From: Acinetobacter guillouiae CIP 63.46
Lineage (GTDB): Bacteria; Pseudomonadota; Gammaproteobacteria; Pseudomonadales; Moraxellaceae
Direction: 5' to 3'
Length of the DNA: 64,000 bases
Assembly: GCF_000368145.1 (NCBI RefSeq)
Contig: NZ_KB849283.1
Span: forward strand, 894,324-958,323
The notes beneath the pieces were generated by a model. It was not told the DNA's origin and made no database searches. It worked only from the letters and a program-made list of their open reading frames with translations. The position numbers and the translations under genes were made by a program. Positions 8,003 to 17,024 of the stretch are shown one piece after another; positions within the stretch are counted from its first letter, which is position 1, and every line of letters starts with the position of its first letter.

Positions 8003-8704
8003 GTGCTGAATTCAACGGACCTTGAATTATTATCAAAGAATTTATGGTATTCACAACTGCCTATTCCTTTTCAACAATTGATTCAACAACAAGCCCATTA
8101 TCAAAAATTTGAGCGTGATCAAGCGATTTTCAGATCAGGCGATCTATTTAATGGCATCTATGCGGTCTTAGATGGTCGGGTACGCTTAGGCTATATTGAT
8201 ATTGAAGGAAATGAATCCGTTGCTGCTATTGCAGAACCGATTATGTGGTTTGGAGAAATTTCTTTGGTGGATCAGCAACCACGTTCTCATGATGCCATTG
8301 CTGTTGGAAAATGTTTAATTTTACATCTCCCCAGCCAAGCGATTCAGAAAATTTTAAATGACTATCCGCAATATTGGTTCCATATCGCCCAATTGACCAG
8401 TCAAAAACTTCGCTTTGCTTTTTTAGAACTCATTTCAATTCAAACCCAGCATATACGACAACGATTAGCTCAGCGTTTGATGTTTATCTTAAACGGCTAT
8501 GGCAATCATATCTGTATTGAAAATAACATCATTCATTTATCTCAAGAACAATTGGCATTGCTGCTCAAATGCTCACGTCAGACCATTAATCAAGAATTAC
8601 ATTTACTCGAACAACAAGGTGTTTTAAAAATTGCCTTTAAAAAAATAGAAATATTAGATATCAATCAATTACATTCTATTGCTCACTCACTAGGCCAACT
8701 CTAA
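8003..8704 (+). CDS. Crp/Fnr-family transcriptional regulator
   Basis: The protein has 233 residues. An N-terminal cyclic-nucleotide-binding fold (GDLFNGIYAVLDGRVRLGYID, then GEISLVDQQPRSHDA) is followed by a C-terminal winged helix with the recognition region LSQEQLALLLKCSRQTINQELHLLEQQG. It lacks the N-terminal cysteine cluster of FNR, so it is not an oxygen-sensing iron-sulfur protein. The effector is unknown. The GTG at 8003 after AAAAGGA is the likely start. It is transcribed alone, with no obvious target next door. Confidence 0.85.
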   Translation: MLNSTDLELLSKNLWYSQLPIPFQQLIQQQAHYQKFERDQAIFRSGDLFNGIYAVLDGRVRLGYIDIEGNESVAAIAEPIMWFGEISLVDQQPRSHDAIAVGKCLILHLPSQAIQKILNDYPQYWFHIAQLTSQKLRFAFLELISIQTQHIRQRLAQRLMFILNGYGNHICIENNIIHLSQEQLALLLKCSRQTINQELHLLEQQGVLKIAFKKIEILDINQLHSIAHSLGQL

Positions 8705-8872
8705 TTTAACTCATCACTTTTCCACTTTTAGACAAATATTAAATTCACCTTAAACAGCTGGAATATATAATCATTTTATAAATAAAATATACAAATAACC
8801 TATTCTACTTTATGAAAAATACAATTATATTTTAGCGAGGCGCTAATGCCATCTCAATAAAAGTTGAAATAA

Positions 8873-9280
8873 ATGAAAAAAATCACAACATTGCTCACAG
8901 CGGGATTATTCACTGTACTTAGCGCTTCTGCTTTTGCTTGCCCTAAAGGTACAACATTGGTTGGTGGTACAGGCCCAAACCATAAAGGTGGCAAATGCGT
9001 CGCTGCAAATCCTGCAGCTCAAGCGACTCAAAAAGCGACGGCTGCAAGCACAAAAGCCAAAGCTGATGCAACTCAAGCAAAAGACAAAAGTGTAGCTGCA
9101 ACAAAAGCTGTTGAAGCGAAACCGAAAGAAGCAGCAACAAAGCTAAAAACTGAAACTGCTGCAAGCAAAGCAAAAGCTGAAGCAACAACCAAAGCAGTGA
9201 AAAATGACGCTGCTGCAAAATCAACTGCTGCTAAAGACAAAGCAGTGAAAACAGCATCGACCAATCCGTTAAAACCTTAA
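8873..9280 (+). CDS. Secreted Ala/Lys-rich low-complexity protein
   Basis: This 135-residue protein starts with a clear signal peptide (MKKITTLLTAGLFTVLSASAFA) followed by a short domain with two cysteines (CPKGTTLVGG to GGKC). The remaining ~85 residues are built almost only of Ala, Lys, Thr, Ser and Glu, resembling histone H1 tails or an extended helix. The exported location suggests an envelope or periplasmic structural role; no function is known. Strong composition bias makes long antisense ORFs here, which are not genes. A terminator follows. Confidence 0.8.
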   Translation: MKKITTLLTAGLFTVLSASAFACPKGTTLVGGTGPNHKGGKCVAANPAAQATQKATAASTKAKADATQAKDKSVAATKAVEAKPKEAATKLKTETAASKAKAEATTKAVKNDAAAKSTAAKDKAVKTASTNPLKP

Positions 9281-9320
9281 GTAACACCGAACGTACTGAA
9301 CATAGATCTGTATCAATAAA

Positions 9321-9346
9321 AAAATGGCGCATATTTGCGCCATTTT
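9321..9346 (+). terminator. Terminator between convergent genes
   Basis: AAAATGGCGC at 9321-9330 pairs with GCGCCATTTT at 9337-9346 around a 6-base loop. The A and T flanks allow it to work in both directions, for the secreted protein gene and the lipoprotein gene. Confidence 0.85.
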
Positions 9347-9356
9347 CTAGGGTCTG

Positions 9357-9839
9357 TTAAAAAATATTATTATTTGCTTTGGTATTGCCTAAACTTGGAT
9401 TTTCAATAGCATCTTTGCATTGGGCTTTATCACGTTCATATTGCGCTTGATTTTTTTGCATTTCACCATCTTTTTCCAATGTCGATCTTGCCCAAGTATC
9501 TAAACTGGTCATGGCTTTACGACACAAAGCGTATTTACCTTCTGTCACTGAATCGGTCATTTTGACATTGATACGCCAGTCGGTACTTAATTTCCGTAAA
9601 GGTTTACGTACATTGTCTTCAATCAAATTCAATTGCTTACGGTAGACAAAGGGTTCCACCTGATTAATCAGTTTCCATGCTTCATTGGCATAGGTTGTCG
9701 CATCATTGGTTAGTTTTGGCGCAGCTTTAATTTCAACTTTTTCTTTAGGTTCAGAAGATGAATTACCACATGCTTGTAAACCTAAAACACCTAACACCAA
9801 GGTCATACTCAATAATAATTTCGACTGATTTGCGAACAT
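9357..9839 (-). CDS. Putative lipoprotein of unknown function
   Basis: The chosen ATG at 9839 gives 160 residues beginning MFANQSKLLLSMTLVLG, with a lipobox LQAC and a following GNSSSEP, so the mature protein is probably acylated on Cys and exported. The frame stays open 20 codons upstream, but the signal peptide fixes the start. The mature part is charged, with two further cysteines (ALCRKAMTSLD and DKAQCKDA) that could pair. No domain is recognised. It is divergent from azlC. Confidence 0.78.
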   Translation of the reverse strand: MFANQSKLLLSMTLVLGVLGLQACGNSSSEPKEKVEIKAAPKLTNDATTYANEAWKLINQVEPFVYRKQLNLIEDNVRKPLRKLSTDWRINVKMTDSVTEGKYALCRKAMTSLDTWARSTLEKDGEMQKNQAQYERDKAQCKDAIENPSLGNTKANNNIF

Positions 9840-9941
9840 AAAGTTACGCCTAAATAAACATTTCGCTACTATGCTAGTAAATTCGGGTAGAATACACAAT
9901 CTTGATTTTACCTTTTGTTTTACTCTCGTTTTAGGTGTCCT

Positions 9942-10679
9942 GTGTCAGAGCACAATCCCTCAGTCCAAACTGCTGGCTTTTGGCAAGGCGCTAAAGACAG
10001 TCAAGCCATCATCTTTACTTATCTGCCTGTATCTTTTGCCTTTGGTGTATCTGCGACCCAATTTGGTTTTAGTGCATGGGAAGCCTTATTTCTATCTTGT
10101 TCTATGTACGCTGGTGCTAGCCAATTTCTTGTGGTTGCATTATTGGGCAGTGGCACATCTATTTGGATGACAGCACTTACAGTCATTGCACTGGATATTC
10201 GCCATGTACTTTATGGGCCAGCCTTACAAAACCTGATTCAAGACCGTTTAAACCTAAAAAAGACCGCAGTATGGGCATGGGGTTTAACCGATGAAGTTTT
10301 TGCGGCTGGAATGATTAAACTTTCCCAACGTCGTCAGGAATGGTCAGAGTCTTGGATGTTAGGACTCAGCTTGTTTAGCTGGATGTCATGGGCCTTAGGT
10401 TCATTTTTAGGTGGTTTATTTGCAGATCAAGTCAGCGACTTGCCGCAATTTTTACAAGCCGCTTTAGACTTCTTGTTACCTGCATTGTTCTTAAGCTTCT
10501 TACTGGCAGCCTTTGAGAAAAAACATACTTTTGTGGTTGCCGTATCTTTAGTGGTTTCCGCATTGGCCTGTTATTTTATCAACATGTCGGCAGCAATTTT
10601 TATTGGGATTGCATCTGGGATTTTAGCGGGATTATTTAAACATTATGTTTTAAAGCAAACTGATGAAGTGAGTATTTAA
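9942..10679 (+). CDS. azlC: AzlC-family amino acid exporter, large subunit
   Basis: The 245-residue membrane protein carries AzlC hallmarks: SFAFGVSATQFGFSAWEAL, SMYAGASQFLVVALL and LDIRHVLYGPAL, plus GLTDEVFAAG. AzlC and AzlD form an exporter of branched-chain amino acids; the exact substrate is not set by sequence. The start is uncertain. The GTG at 9942 has a nearby AGG; a TTG at 9915 would add nine residues. It is directly followed by azlD. Confidence 0.88.
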   Translation: MSEHNPSVQTAGFWQGAKDSQAIIFTYLPVSFAFGVSATQFGFSAWEALFLSCSMYAGASQFLVVALLGSGTSIWMTALTVIALDIRHVLYGPALQNLIQDRLNLKKTAVWAWGLTDEVFAAGMIKLSQRRQEWSESWMLGLSLFSWMSWALGSFLGGLFADQVSDLPQFLQAALDFLLPALFLSFLLAAFEKKHTFVVAVSLVVSALACYFINMSAAIFIGIASGILAGLFKHYVLKQTDEVSI

Positions 10680-10680
10680 A

Positions 10681-11016
10681 ATGGATTTACAGATTATCTT
10701 GGTGGGGATATTGGTCGGTATTGCAAATTTTGCTTCACGCTTTGGTCCATTCTATCTGCTGCAAAAAAGCCAACAACACACACAAACTCGTGGCGCAACA
10801 TGGTTAAAAATTGCATTAGGCAGTATTGGAGTTGCAGCAATCAGTTCAATGTTAATTGTCGCCACTCTTCCACCATTGATCGAAACTCCAAATAAAAGTT
10901 TTGCGATGTTGGTGGGCTTTCTTGTACTCACAGGATTGTATTTTAAATTTAAAAGAATCGTTTTGGCGACACTCACAGCAGCATTGGCCTATGGCTTGGT
11001 CTATACCTATCTGTAG
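10681..11016 (+). CDS. azlD: AzlD-family amino acid exporter, small subunit
   Basis: This 111-residue protein has about four membrane segments and starts one base after the azlC stop, so the two are surely co-translated. The N-terminus VGIANFASRFGPFYLL and the central LGSIGVAAISSMLIVATLPP fit AzlD, the small partner required by AzlC for export. Confidence 0.87.
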   Translation: MDLQIILVGILVGIANFASRFGPFYLLQKSQQHTQTRGATWLKIALGSIGVAAISSMLIVATLPPLIETPNKSFAMLVGFLVLTGLYFKFKRIVLATLTAALAYGLVYTYL

Positions 11017-11097
11017 TTTTGTTGATTAAAGCATATTTTAATGCATCAGCAGATCAGCGTGTAAATTTAAAGTCTTTCGGATTTAAAATGCTTTCAT

Positions 11098-11136
11098 CTA
11101 ATTAATTTACAATAAAAAACCATGTAAATTAATTAG
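11098..11136. repeat. 14-bp perfect inverted repeat
   Basis: CTAATTAATTTACA at 11098-11111 is the exact reverse complement of TGTAAATTAATTAG at 11123-11136, with an 11-base spacer. It lies about 80 bp after azlD and 50 bp before the next start. No T-tract follows on the plus strand, so it may be an operator or a weak terminator. Confidence 0.6.
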
Positions 11137-11184
11137 TTGTGTATGATTGCTTTCAAATAAAATATTTAAAATACGCAACTTGAT

Positions 11185-11736
11185 ATGTTTATCGCACACT
11201 TACCTTCTGGCTATATACTGGCTAAACTTTTACTCAAGAAATTTAAACAGACAAAAATCACCAATAAAGCTTTTTTTACGCTGATTATGCTTGGTGCAAT
11301 TTTTCCTGATATTGATCTATTCTATTTCTATTTATTCGATCATAGATCGGTACATCACCATAAGTATTTTTTACATTGGTTTTCATTTTGGATTCCAATC
11401 TTTCTAATCGCTTTATTTTATTTCATCCATTCAAAATACACGGCTAAACCTGCCCTGATGATCAGTCTTTTTTCGGGTGCTGCCCTGCTACATATCGGCT
11501 TGGATACTTTTGTAGGTGATGTTTGGCTTTTTGCACCGTTTATTGATCAACCCTATGTGTTTTTTGAAGTCAGCTCACGTTATCAGCCGTGGTGGCTAAA
11601 CTTTATTCTGCATTGGTCGTTTTTTGTAGAATTACTGATCTGCCTCATTGCGTTGATTCTGTTGGTTCGTAAAAAGAATTCATCAAAAATTATTGATCAG
11701 TTTTCTTGCGCAAATTCAAAGCCACTTCATTTGTAG
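11185..11736 (+). CDS. YdjM/DUF457-like membrane-bound metal-dependent hydrolase
   Basis: The protein has 183 residues and several hydrophobic segments. It opens MFIAHLPSGYILAKLL and has the family's His/Asp pattern: GAIFPDIDLFYFY, HRSVHHHKYFLHW and HIGLDTFVGDVW. These residues suggest a metal site at the membrane. The family includes E. coli YdjM, an SOS-regulated inner-membrane protein of unclear role. I see no LexA box here. Transcribed alone. Confidence 0.75.
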   Translation: MFIAHLPSGYILAKLLLKKFKQTKITNKAFFTLIMLGAIFPDIDLFYFYLFDHRSVHHHKYFLHWFSFWIPIFLIALFYFIHSKYTAKPALMISLFSGAALLHIGLDTFVGDVWLFAPFIDQPYVFFEVSSRYQPWWLNFILHWSFFVELLICLIALILLVRKKNSSKIIDQFSCANSKPLHL

Positions 11737-11872
11737 TGGCAAACCGCCTATAAGCTAAAAACTTTATAAAAAAATCTGTTAGACAATATCATTATTTTAT
11801 GTCAATCAGCCCTTAACACACGCCTGAGTTCTGCTATGCTAACAGTCCATAAGACAAGCATGGAAGAATAGC

Positions 11873-13081
11873 ATGAGCGTTACTATTGGTACCCCACTTC
11901 AATCATCTGCATTTAAAGTTTTACTGTTAGGTTCAGGAGAGCTTGGTAAAGAAGTGGTGATTTCATTACAACGACTTGGTGTTGAAGTTCACGCGGCAGA
12001 CCGCTACGAAAACGCACCTGCCATGCAAGTTGCTCATTTCTCTTATGCCTTAAACATGGCAGATGCAACAGAATTAAAAGCTTTAATTGAAAAAGTAAAA
12101 CCCAATCTTATTGTTCCAGAAATTGAAGCGATTGCTACTCAAGTATTAGTCGAAATCGAACAACAAAATATTGCAACCGTGATCCCTTCGGCAAAAGCAG
12201 TGAATTTAACCATGAACCGTGAAGGGATTCGTCGTTTAGCGGCGGAAGAACTTGGTTTACCCACTTCCGCTTACCGTTTTGCCAATACCTTAGAAAGCTT
12301 CCGTTCTGCATGTGATGACATTGGTTATCCGAACTTTGTTAAACCTGTAATGTCTTCCTCTGGTAAGGGGCAATCTCGTGTCAAAGAATATGCAGAAGTA
12401 GATGCGGCTTGGGAATATGCTCAAACTGGCGGTCGGGTAAATCAAGGTACAGTCATCGTTGAGTCACAAATTGACTTTGATTTTGAAATCACCTTACTCA
12501 CTGTACGTTCGAAAAATCCAGAAACAGGTGAAATTGAAACCGCTTATTGTGACCCAATTGGGCATCGTCAAGATTCAGGCGACTATGTAGAAAGTTGGCA
12601 GCCCCAAGCAATGACAGAAGCAGCTTTAAATGAAGCCAAACGCATTGCCAATAAAGTCACTGTAGCACTTGGTGGCTGTGGGATTTTTGGGGTAGAACTG
12701 TTTGTAAAAGGTGATAAAGTATGGTTTAGTGAAGTATCACCGCGTCCACACGATACAGGCTTAGTCACACTTGCATCACAATTCCAAAGCGAATTTGAAT
12801 TACATGCACGTGCAATTTTGGGTTTACCTGTCAATACTGAACGACATAGTATTGCTGCAAGTGCTGTAATCTATGCAGGTGTAGATGCAAAGAATCTTTC
12901 ATACGCTGGCTTAAATCTTGCTTTGCAAAATCCTGCGACAGACTTACGCCTGTTCGGTAAACCTGAAGGATTTAAACGTCGTCGTATGGGCGTGGCAACA
13001 GCACGTGCTGAAACAACAGACCAAGCACGTGAACTTGCACAAGAAACGGCTGCAAAAGTCACTGTTCATTTAAACAACTAG
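11873..13081 (+). CDS. purT: Formate-dependent phosphoribosylglycinamide formyltransferase
   Basis: PurT uses formate and ATP to make formyl-GAR in purine synthesis, bypassing the folate-dependent PurN. The 402-residue ATP-grasp protein shows [21 protein letters not shown], the ATP lid [13 protein letters not shown], and the metal and catalytic region [10 protein letters not shown]. Its length fits the family (about 392). It lies 26 bp before glnD in the same direction, possibly in one transcript. Confidence 0.96.
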   Translation: MSVTIGTPLQSSAFKVLLLGSGELGKEVVISLQRLGVEVHAADRYENAPAMQVAHFSYALNMADATELKALIEKVKPNLIVPEIEAIATQVLVEIEQQNIATVIPSAKAVNLTMNREGIRRLAAEELGLPTSAYRFANTLESFRSACDDIGYPNFVKPVMSSSGKGQSRVKEYAEVDAAWEYAQTGGRVNQGTVIVESQIDFDFEITLLTVRSKNPETGEIETAYCDPIGHRQDSGDYVESWQPQAMTEAALNEAKRIANKVTVALGGCGIFGVELFVKGDKVWFSEVSPRPHDTGLVTLASQFQSEFELHARAILGLPVNTERHSIAASAVIYAGVDAKNLSYAGLNLALQNPATDLRLFGKPEGFKRRRMGVATARAETTDQARELAQETAAKVTVHLNN

Positions 13082-13107
13082 CCAATATATTTGCGGACAA
13101 GACATCC

Positions 13108-15774
13108 ATGATCAACACCTCTCCTCTGTTGGAATATGTAACTGATATACATGACATTAAAGCGATTAATCAATGGCGTAGCGATGTTGAGCAACAGTTA
13201 AATGAGGCCTATGATCATGGTACAACAATACGCGAAATTGTCCGTACCCGTTCAAATGTGGTAGATGAAGCCCTTATGTTTCTCTGGAAGCATTCAGGGC
13301 TAGATCAAACAGATCTCGGTTTATTTGCTGTTGGTGGCTATGGGCGACGCGAAATGTTGCCCTATTCCGATGTCGACATCATGATTCTTTCAGAAGAAGA
13401 TCTTTCCCCTGAACAAGAACAAACGGTGACGCAATTTATTTCTACACTTTGGGATGTGGGGAATTTTAAACCGGGTGTCAGTGTACGTACCATCCGAAGT
13501 TGTTTTGAACAAGCCACCAATGATCTCACTGTGGCAACCTCGCTGATTGAAGCGCGATTAATTATTGGCAATCAACATCTGGCAAGATGGCCTCGTCGTG
13601 TCGTTTCCCAAACTTGGACAGATAAGACTTTCTTTGATGCCAAGATGGATGAACAAGCGCAACGTTATGCGCAACATAACAATACTGAAAGTAATTTAGA
13701 ACCCGATATTAAAAATGCACCCGGTGGTATTCGGGACATTAACCAAATTGGCTGGATTGCCAAACGGCATTTCCGAGTCAATCGTATTTACGACTTGGTT
13801 CATTTGGGTTTTATTTCTGAATTTGAATTGGGCGTCCTAGAAGAAGCTGAAAACTTTCTTTGGGAAATCCGCCATCATTTACACCGTTTAACCAAACGTG
13901 ATGAAAATCGCCTATTGTTTGATTATCAACGTGATATTGCAGCTAAATTTGGCTATACACGAGAAGATGATCATCATCCAAATTATCCAATTGAACAGTT
14001 CATGAAGCGTTATTATCGTACCGCGCAACAGGTTTCGACCTTAAATGAAATGTTATTGGCTTATTTTAATGAATCGGTGATTACCCCACGCTTACCCGAC
14101 TATGAACGTAAAATCGAAAATATTAACGAACATTTTAAATTGGTTGATGGCAAGCTTGCCGTTCAACAACATAAAACCTTTTCAGAAAATCCAAGCGCTA
14201 TTTTAGAAATTTTCTATATCTTAGCGAATCGCCCTGAAATCGAGGGTATTCGTGCACGTACACTGCGTCTTTTGACTTTAGCAGCAAAACGCATTGATCA
14301 AGCATTTCGTGATAATCCAACCCATCAAGCATTATTCATGGCGATCATCCGCTCTCCATATCGTTTATATGAAACCATGGTGGCAATGAAGCGTTATGGT
14401 GTATTAGGAAATTATATTCCTGCATTTGGTCAAATCATGGGGCTGATGCAATATGACTTGTTCCATATTTATACCGTCGATGCACATACCTTACTGTTAA
14501 TTCGTAACTTAAATCGTTTTAAAGAACCCAGCTTTGCCAAAGACTATCCTGTTGTCAGTTCTGTATTTCAACGCTTAGTCCGCCGTGACATCGTATTCCT
14601 TGCTGCATTATTCCATGATATTGCCAAAGGCCGTGGTGGAGATCACAGTGAACTTGGCGCTGAAGATGCAATTGAATTCTGTCTTGCGCATGGGTTTACT
14701 GAGCGCGAATGTAATCTGGTTGCTTGGCTCATCCAAAACCATTTACTGATGTCGATGACCGCACAGAAAAAAGATATTTCTGATCCAGATGTGGTGAAAG
14801 AGTTTGCTGAAAAGCTTGGTGATATGGAGCATTTAGATTATCTCTATACGCTGACGGTTGCCGATATCAATGCCACCAATCCAAAACTTTGGAATACATG
14901 GCGCTCTTCTTTGATGCGTCAACTCTATACCCATGCGCGTGATGTGATTCGTTCTGGTTTGGGTCGACCTGTTGATTATCAAATGCTGATTGAAGATACC
15001 AAATTCTCTGCAAGCGAAGTCTTGGTGGATGAGTTTCCACTCGATCAAGTTGAAAAGGTTTGGCAAGAGCTTGGGGACGAATACTTCCTTAAAGAATCCG
15101 CAGATGAAATTGCATGGCATACTCGCGCCATTTTGCAACACGGCGACAACCCTGCACCATTGGTGCTCATGCGTGCGCACCGTAAAGCAGCACAAGATGC
15201 TGTACAGATCTTTATTTATACTCAAGACCAACCCAATCTGTTTGCCACTACAGTGGCAATTTTGGATCGTATGAATCTGGATGTCCAAGATGCACGGATT
15301 ATCACTGCAACCAAAGCTTTTAGTTTAGATACTTATGTGGTCTTGGATCGTTTCGGTACCTTATTAACCGATCCTGAACGTGAAGAAACAGTCAAACAGG
15401 CGTTAATTAAAGCCTTAAGCGAATCAGATAAATATCCGGGTTTGATGCAACGTCGTATTCCACGTCAACTTCGCCACTTCGATATTGAAAATACCGTGGA
15501 TGTAACACTTAACGAAGCTTTGCAGCAAAATATGGTAGAAATCTCTACCCTTGACCAACCTGGCTTACTTGCACGCGTTGGTGGTTTATTTATGATGCAA
15601 GGTTTAGACATACATTCTGCTAGAATCGCCACGCTGGGTGAAAAAGCAGAAGATATTTTCTTTGTCACCAAAAAAGATGGCACCCCCCTCACTGAAGCTG
15701 AGGCTGAAGTCTTTACCGCAAAATTAAAAGCGGCATTAGATGAAGCATCAAATCAAATCTGTGGGCAACATTAA
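13108..15774 (+). CDS. glnD: Bifunctional PII uridylyltransferase/uridylyl-removing enzyme
   Basis: GlnD senses glutamine and adds or removes UMP on PII proteins, controlling nitrogen metabolism. The 888-residue protein has the four expected parts. These are a nucleotidyltransferase domain with [15 protein letters not shown] at about residues 77-91, a GlnD linker domain with [12 protein letters not shown], an HD hydrolase domain ([16 protein letters not shown], near residue 500), and two C-terminal ACT domains starting near residues 700 and 810. Nothing is missing. The dapC gene follows in the same direction. Confidence 0.97.
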   Translation: MINTSPLLEYVTDIHDIKAINQWRSDVEQQLNEAYDHGTTIREIVRTRSNVVDEALMFLWKHSGLDQTDLGLFAVGGYGRREMLPYSDVDIMILSEEDLSPEQEQTVTQFISTLWDVGNFKPGVSVRTIRSCFEQATNDLTVATSLIEARLIIGNQHLARWPRRVVSQTWTDKTFFDAKMDEQAQRYAQHNNTESNLEPDIKNAPGGIRDINQIGWIAKRHFRVNRIYDLVHLGFISEFELGVLEEAENFLWEIRHHLHRLTKRDENRLLFDYQRDIAAKFGYTREDDHHPNYPIEQFMKRYYRTAQQVSTLNEMLLAYFNESVITPRLPDYERKIENINEHFKLVDGKLAVQQHKTFSENPSAILEIFYILANRPEIEGIRARTLRLLTLAAKRIDQAFRDNPTHQALFMAIIRSPYRLYETMVAMKRYGVLGNYIPAFGQIMGLMQYDLFHIYTVDAHTLLLIRNLNRFKEPSFAKDYPVVSSVFQRLVRRDIVFLAALFHDIAKGRGGDHSELGAEDAIEFCLAHGFTERECNLVAWLIQNHLLMSMTAQKKDISDPDVVKEFAEKLGDMEHLDYLYTLTVADINATNPKLWNTWRSSLMRQLYTHARDVIRSGLGRPVDYQMLIEDTKFSASEVLVDEFPLDQVEKVWQELGDEYFLKESADEIAWHTRAILQHGDNPAPLVLMRAHRKAAQDAVQIFIYTQDQPNLFATTVAILDRMNLDVQDARIITATKAFSLDTYVVLDRFGTLLTDPEREETVKQALIKALSESDKYPGLMQRRIPRQLRHFDIENTVDVTLNEALQQNMVEISTLDQPGLLARVGGLFMMQGLDIHSARIATLGEKAEDIFFVTKKDGTPLTEAEAEVFTAKLKAALDEASNQICGQH

Positions 15775-15802
15775 TCTTACTTTCTATCGTGGTAATTGTT
15801 TC

Positions 15803-16972
15803 ATGAACTCTAGTTTGTCTTTATTACATCCTTATCCATTTGAAAAGTTAAGCCAGCTTTTTCAGGATGTAAAACCTGCAGATTTACCTTTGATCCCACT
15901 TTCAATTGGAGAACCAAAGCATCCTGCTCCTGAGTTTGTGAAGCAAGCGATCATTGATAATTTTCAGCACCTTTCAACTTATCCAAACAGCAAAGGTTTA
16001 CCTGAACTTCGTGAAAGTATTGCTCAGTGGCTAACCCGTCGTTTTAAACTGAATGCGATCAGTGCGGAAGATCATGTCCTTCCGGTAACAGGTACACGTG
16101 AAGGGATTTTCTCCTTTGTACAGGCCTTGATTAATCGTGATGATGCACCTTATGTAGTAATGCCTAATCCGTTCTATCAGATTTATGAAGGTGCGACACT
16201 TTTAGCTGGTGCCAAGCCATACTTTGTCAACTGTACCGAAGACAACAATTACCTCGGTGATTTTGATGCTGTACCTGCTGAAGTTTGGGAAAAAACTGCA
16301 CTTTTGTTTGTTTGTACGCCGGGAAATCCTACTGGTGCGGTACTTTCAAAAGCACAATTTAAAAAGCTCATTGCACTTTCTGACCAATATGACTTTGTGA
16401 TTGCGTCTGATGAATGTTACTCAGAATTGTGGTTTGATGAAGCACCGATCGGCTTATTGGAAGTCTGTGCTGAATTAGGTCGTGACGACTATAAAAATTG
16501 TATCGTATTCCATTCTCTGTCTAAGCGTTCAAACCTACCGGGTATGCGCTCAGGTTTTGTTGCTGGGGATGCAAACTTACTTAAACCTTATTTAAAATTC
16601 CGCACTTATCACGGCGCTGCAATGCCAGTCCAACATCAATTGGCTTCAATTGTTGCTTGGAACGATGAAACACATGTTGAAGAAAATCGCAGACTGTATC
16701 GTGCCAAATTTGATTTGTTCCAAAATGAACTCGGTCATCTTTTACCATTACAAAAGCCTGATGCAGGCTTCTATTATTGGTTAAAAGTCGATCATGATGA
16801 AAACTTTGCCAAAATGTTAATGGAAAAAGCCAACATTAAAGTTTTACCAGGGCGTTATTTGTCTCGTGATACTGAACAAGGCAATCCTGGTGAAGGTCAT
16901 GTTCGTATGGCATTGGTCGCAGATATTGCTCAATGTGAGCAAGTGATTCAACGTCTAAAAACCATTTTATAA
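15803..16972 (+). CDS. dapC: N-succinyldiaminopimelate aminotransferase
   Basis: DapC is a PLP enzyme in lysine and peptidoglycan precursor synthesis, acting on N-succinyl-L,L-diaminopimelate. The 389-residue protein starts MNSSLSLLHPYPFEKL; the ATG at 15803 is preferred over an in-frame start at 15740 inside glnD. Fold type I features are the glycine-rich TREGIFSFVQAL, CTPGNPTG, SDECYSELWFD and the PLP lysine in HSLSKRSNLPGMRSGF. Location right after glnD matches the common order in related bacteria and supports DapC over other class I enzymes. Confidence 0.88.
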   Translation: MNSSLSLLHPYPFEKLSQLFQDVKPADLPLIPLSIGEPKHPAPEFVKQAIIDNFQHLSTYPNSKGLPELRESIAQWLTRRFKLNAISAEDHVLPVTGTREGIFSFVQALINRDDAPYVVMPNPFYQIYEGATLLAGAKPYFVNCTEDNNYLGDFDAVPAEVWEKTALLFVCTPGNPTGAVLSKAQFKKLIALSDQYDFVIASDECYSELWFDEAPIGLLEVCAELGRDDYKNCIVFHSLSKRSNLPGMRSGFVAGDANLLKPYLKFRTYHGAAMPVQHQLASIVAWNDETHVEENRRLYRAKFDLFQNELGHLLPLQKPDAGFYYWLKVDHDENFAKMLMEKANIKVLPGRYLSRDTEQGNPGEGHVRMALVADIAQCEQVIQRLKTIL

Positions 16973-16986
16973 AAATATACTGTTAT

Positions 16987-17018
16987 AAAAAATGCCCCAA
17001 ATTTGGGGCATTTTTTTA
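16987..17018 (+). terminator. Terminator of dapC, shared with convergent receptor gene
   Basis: AAATGCCCCAA pairs with TTGGGGCATTT across a near-zero loop centred at 17001, followed by a T-tract. The A-rich left flank lets it also end the minus-strand receptor gene. Confidence 0.9.
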
Positions 17019-17024
17019 TGGTGT

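Noticed and set aside
8943-9264. Two antisense ORFs of 63-93 codons
   Set aside because: They are shadows of the Ala/Lys-rich repeat composition of the plus-strand gene; their products are simple Leu/Gln or Ala/Val runs.
9871-10170. 99-codon plus-strand ORF overlapping azlC
   Set aside because: It is a shifted frame of the azlC region; the azlC frame has the family motifs.
14833-15288. 151-codon minus-strand ORF inside glnD
   Set aside because: It is antisense to a complete glnD and its product has no family features.
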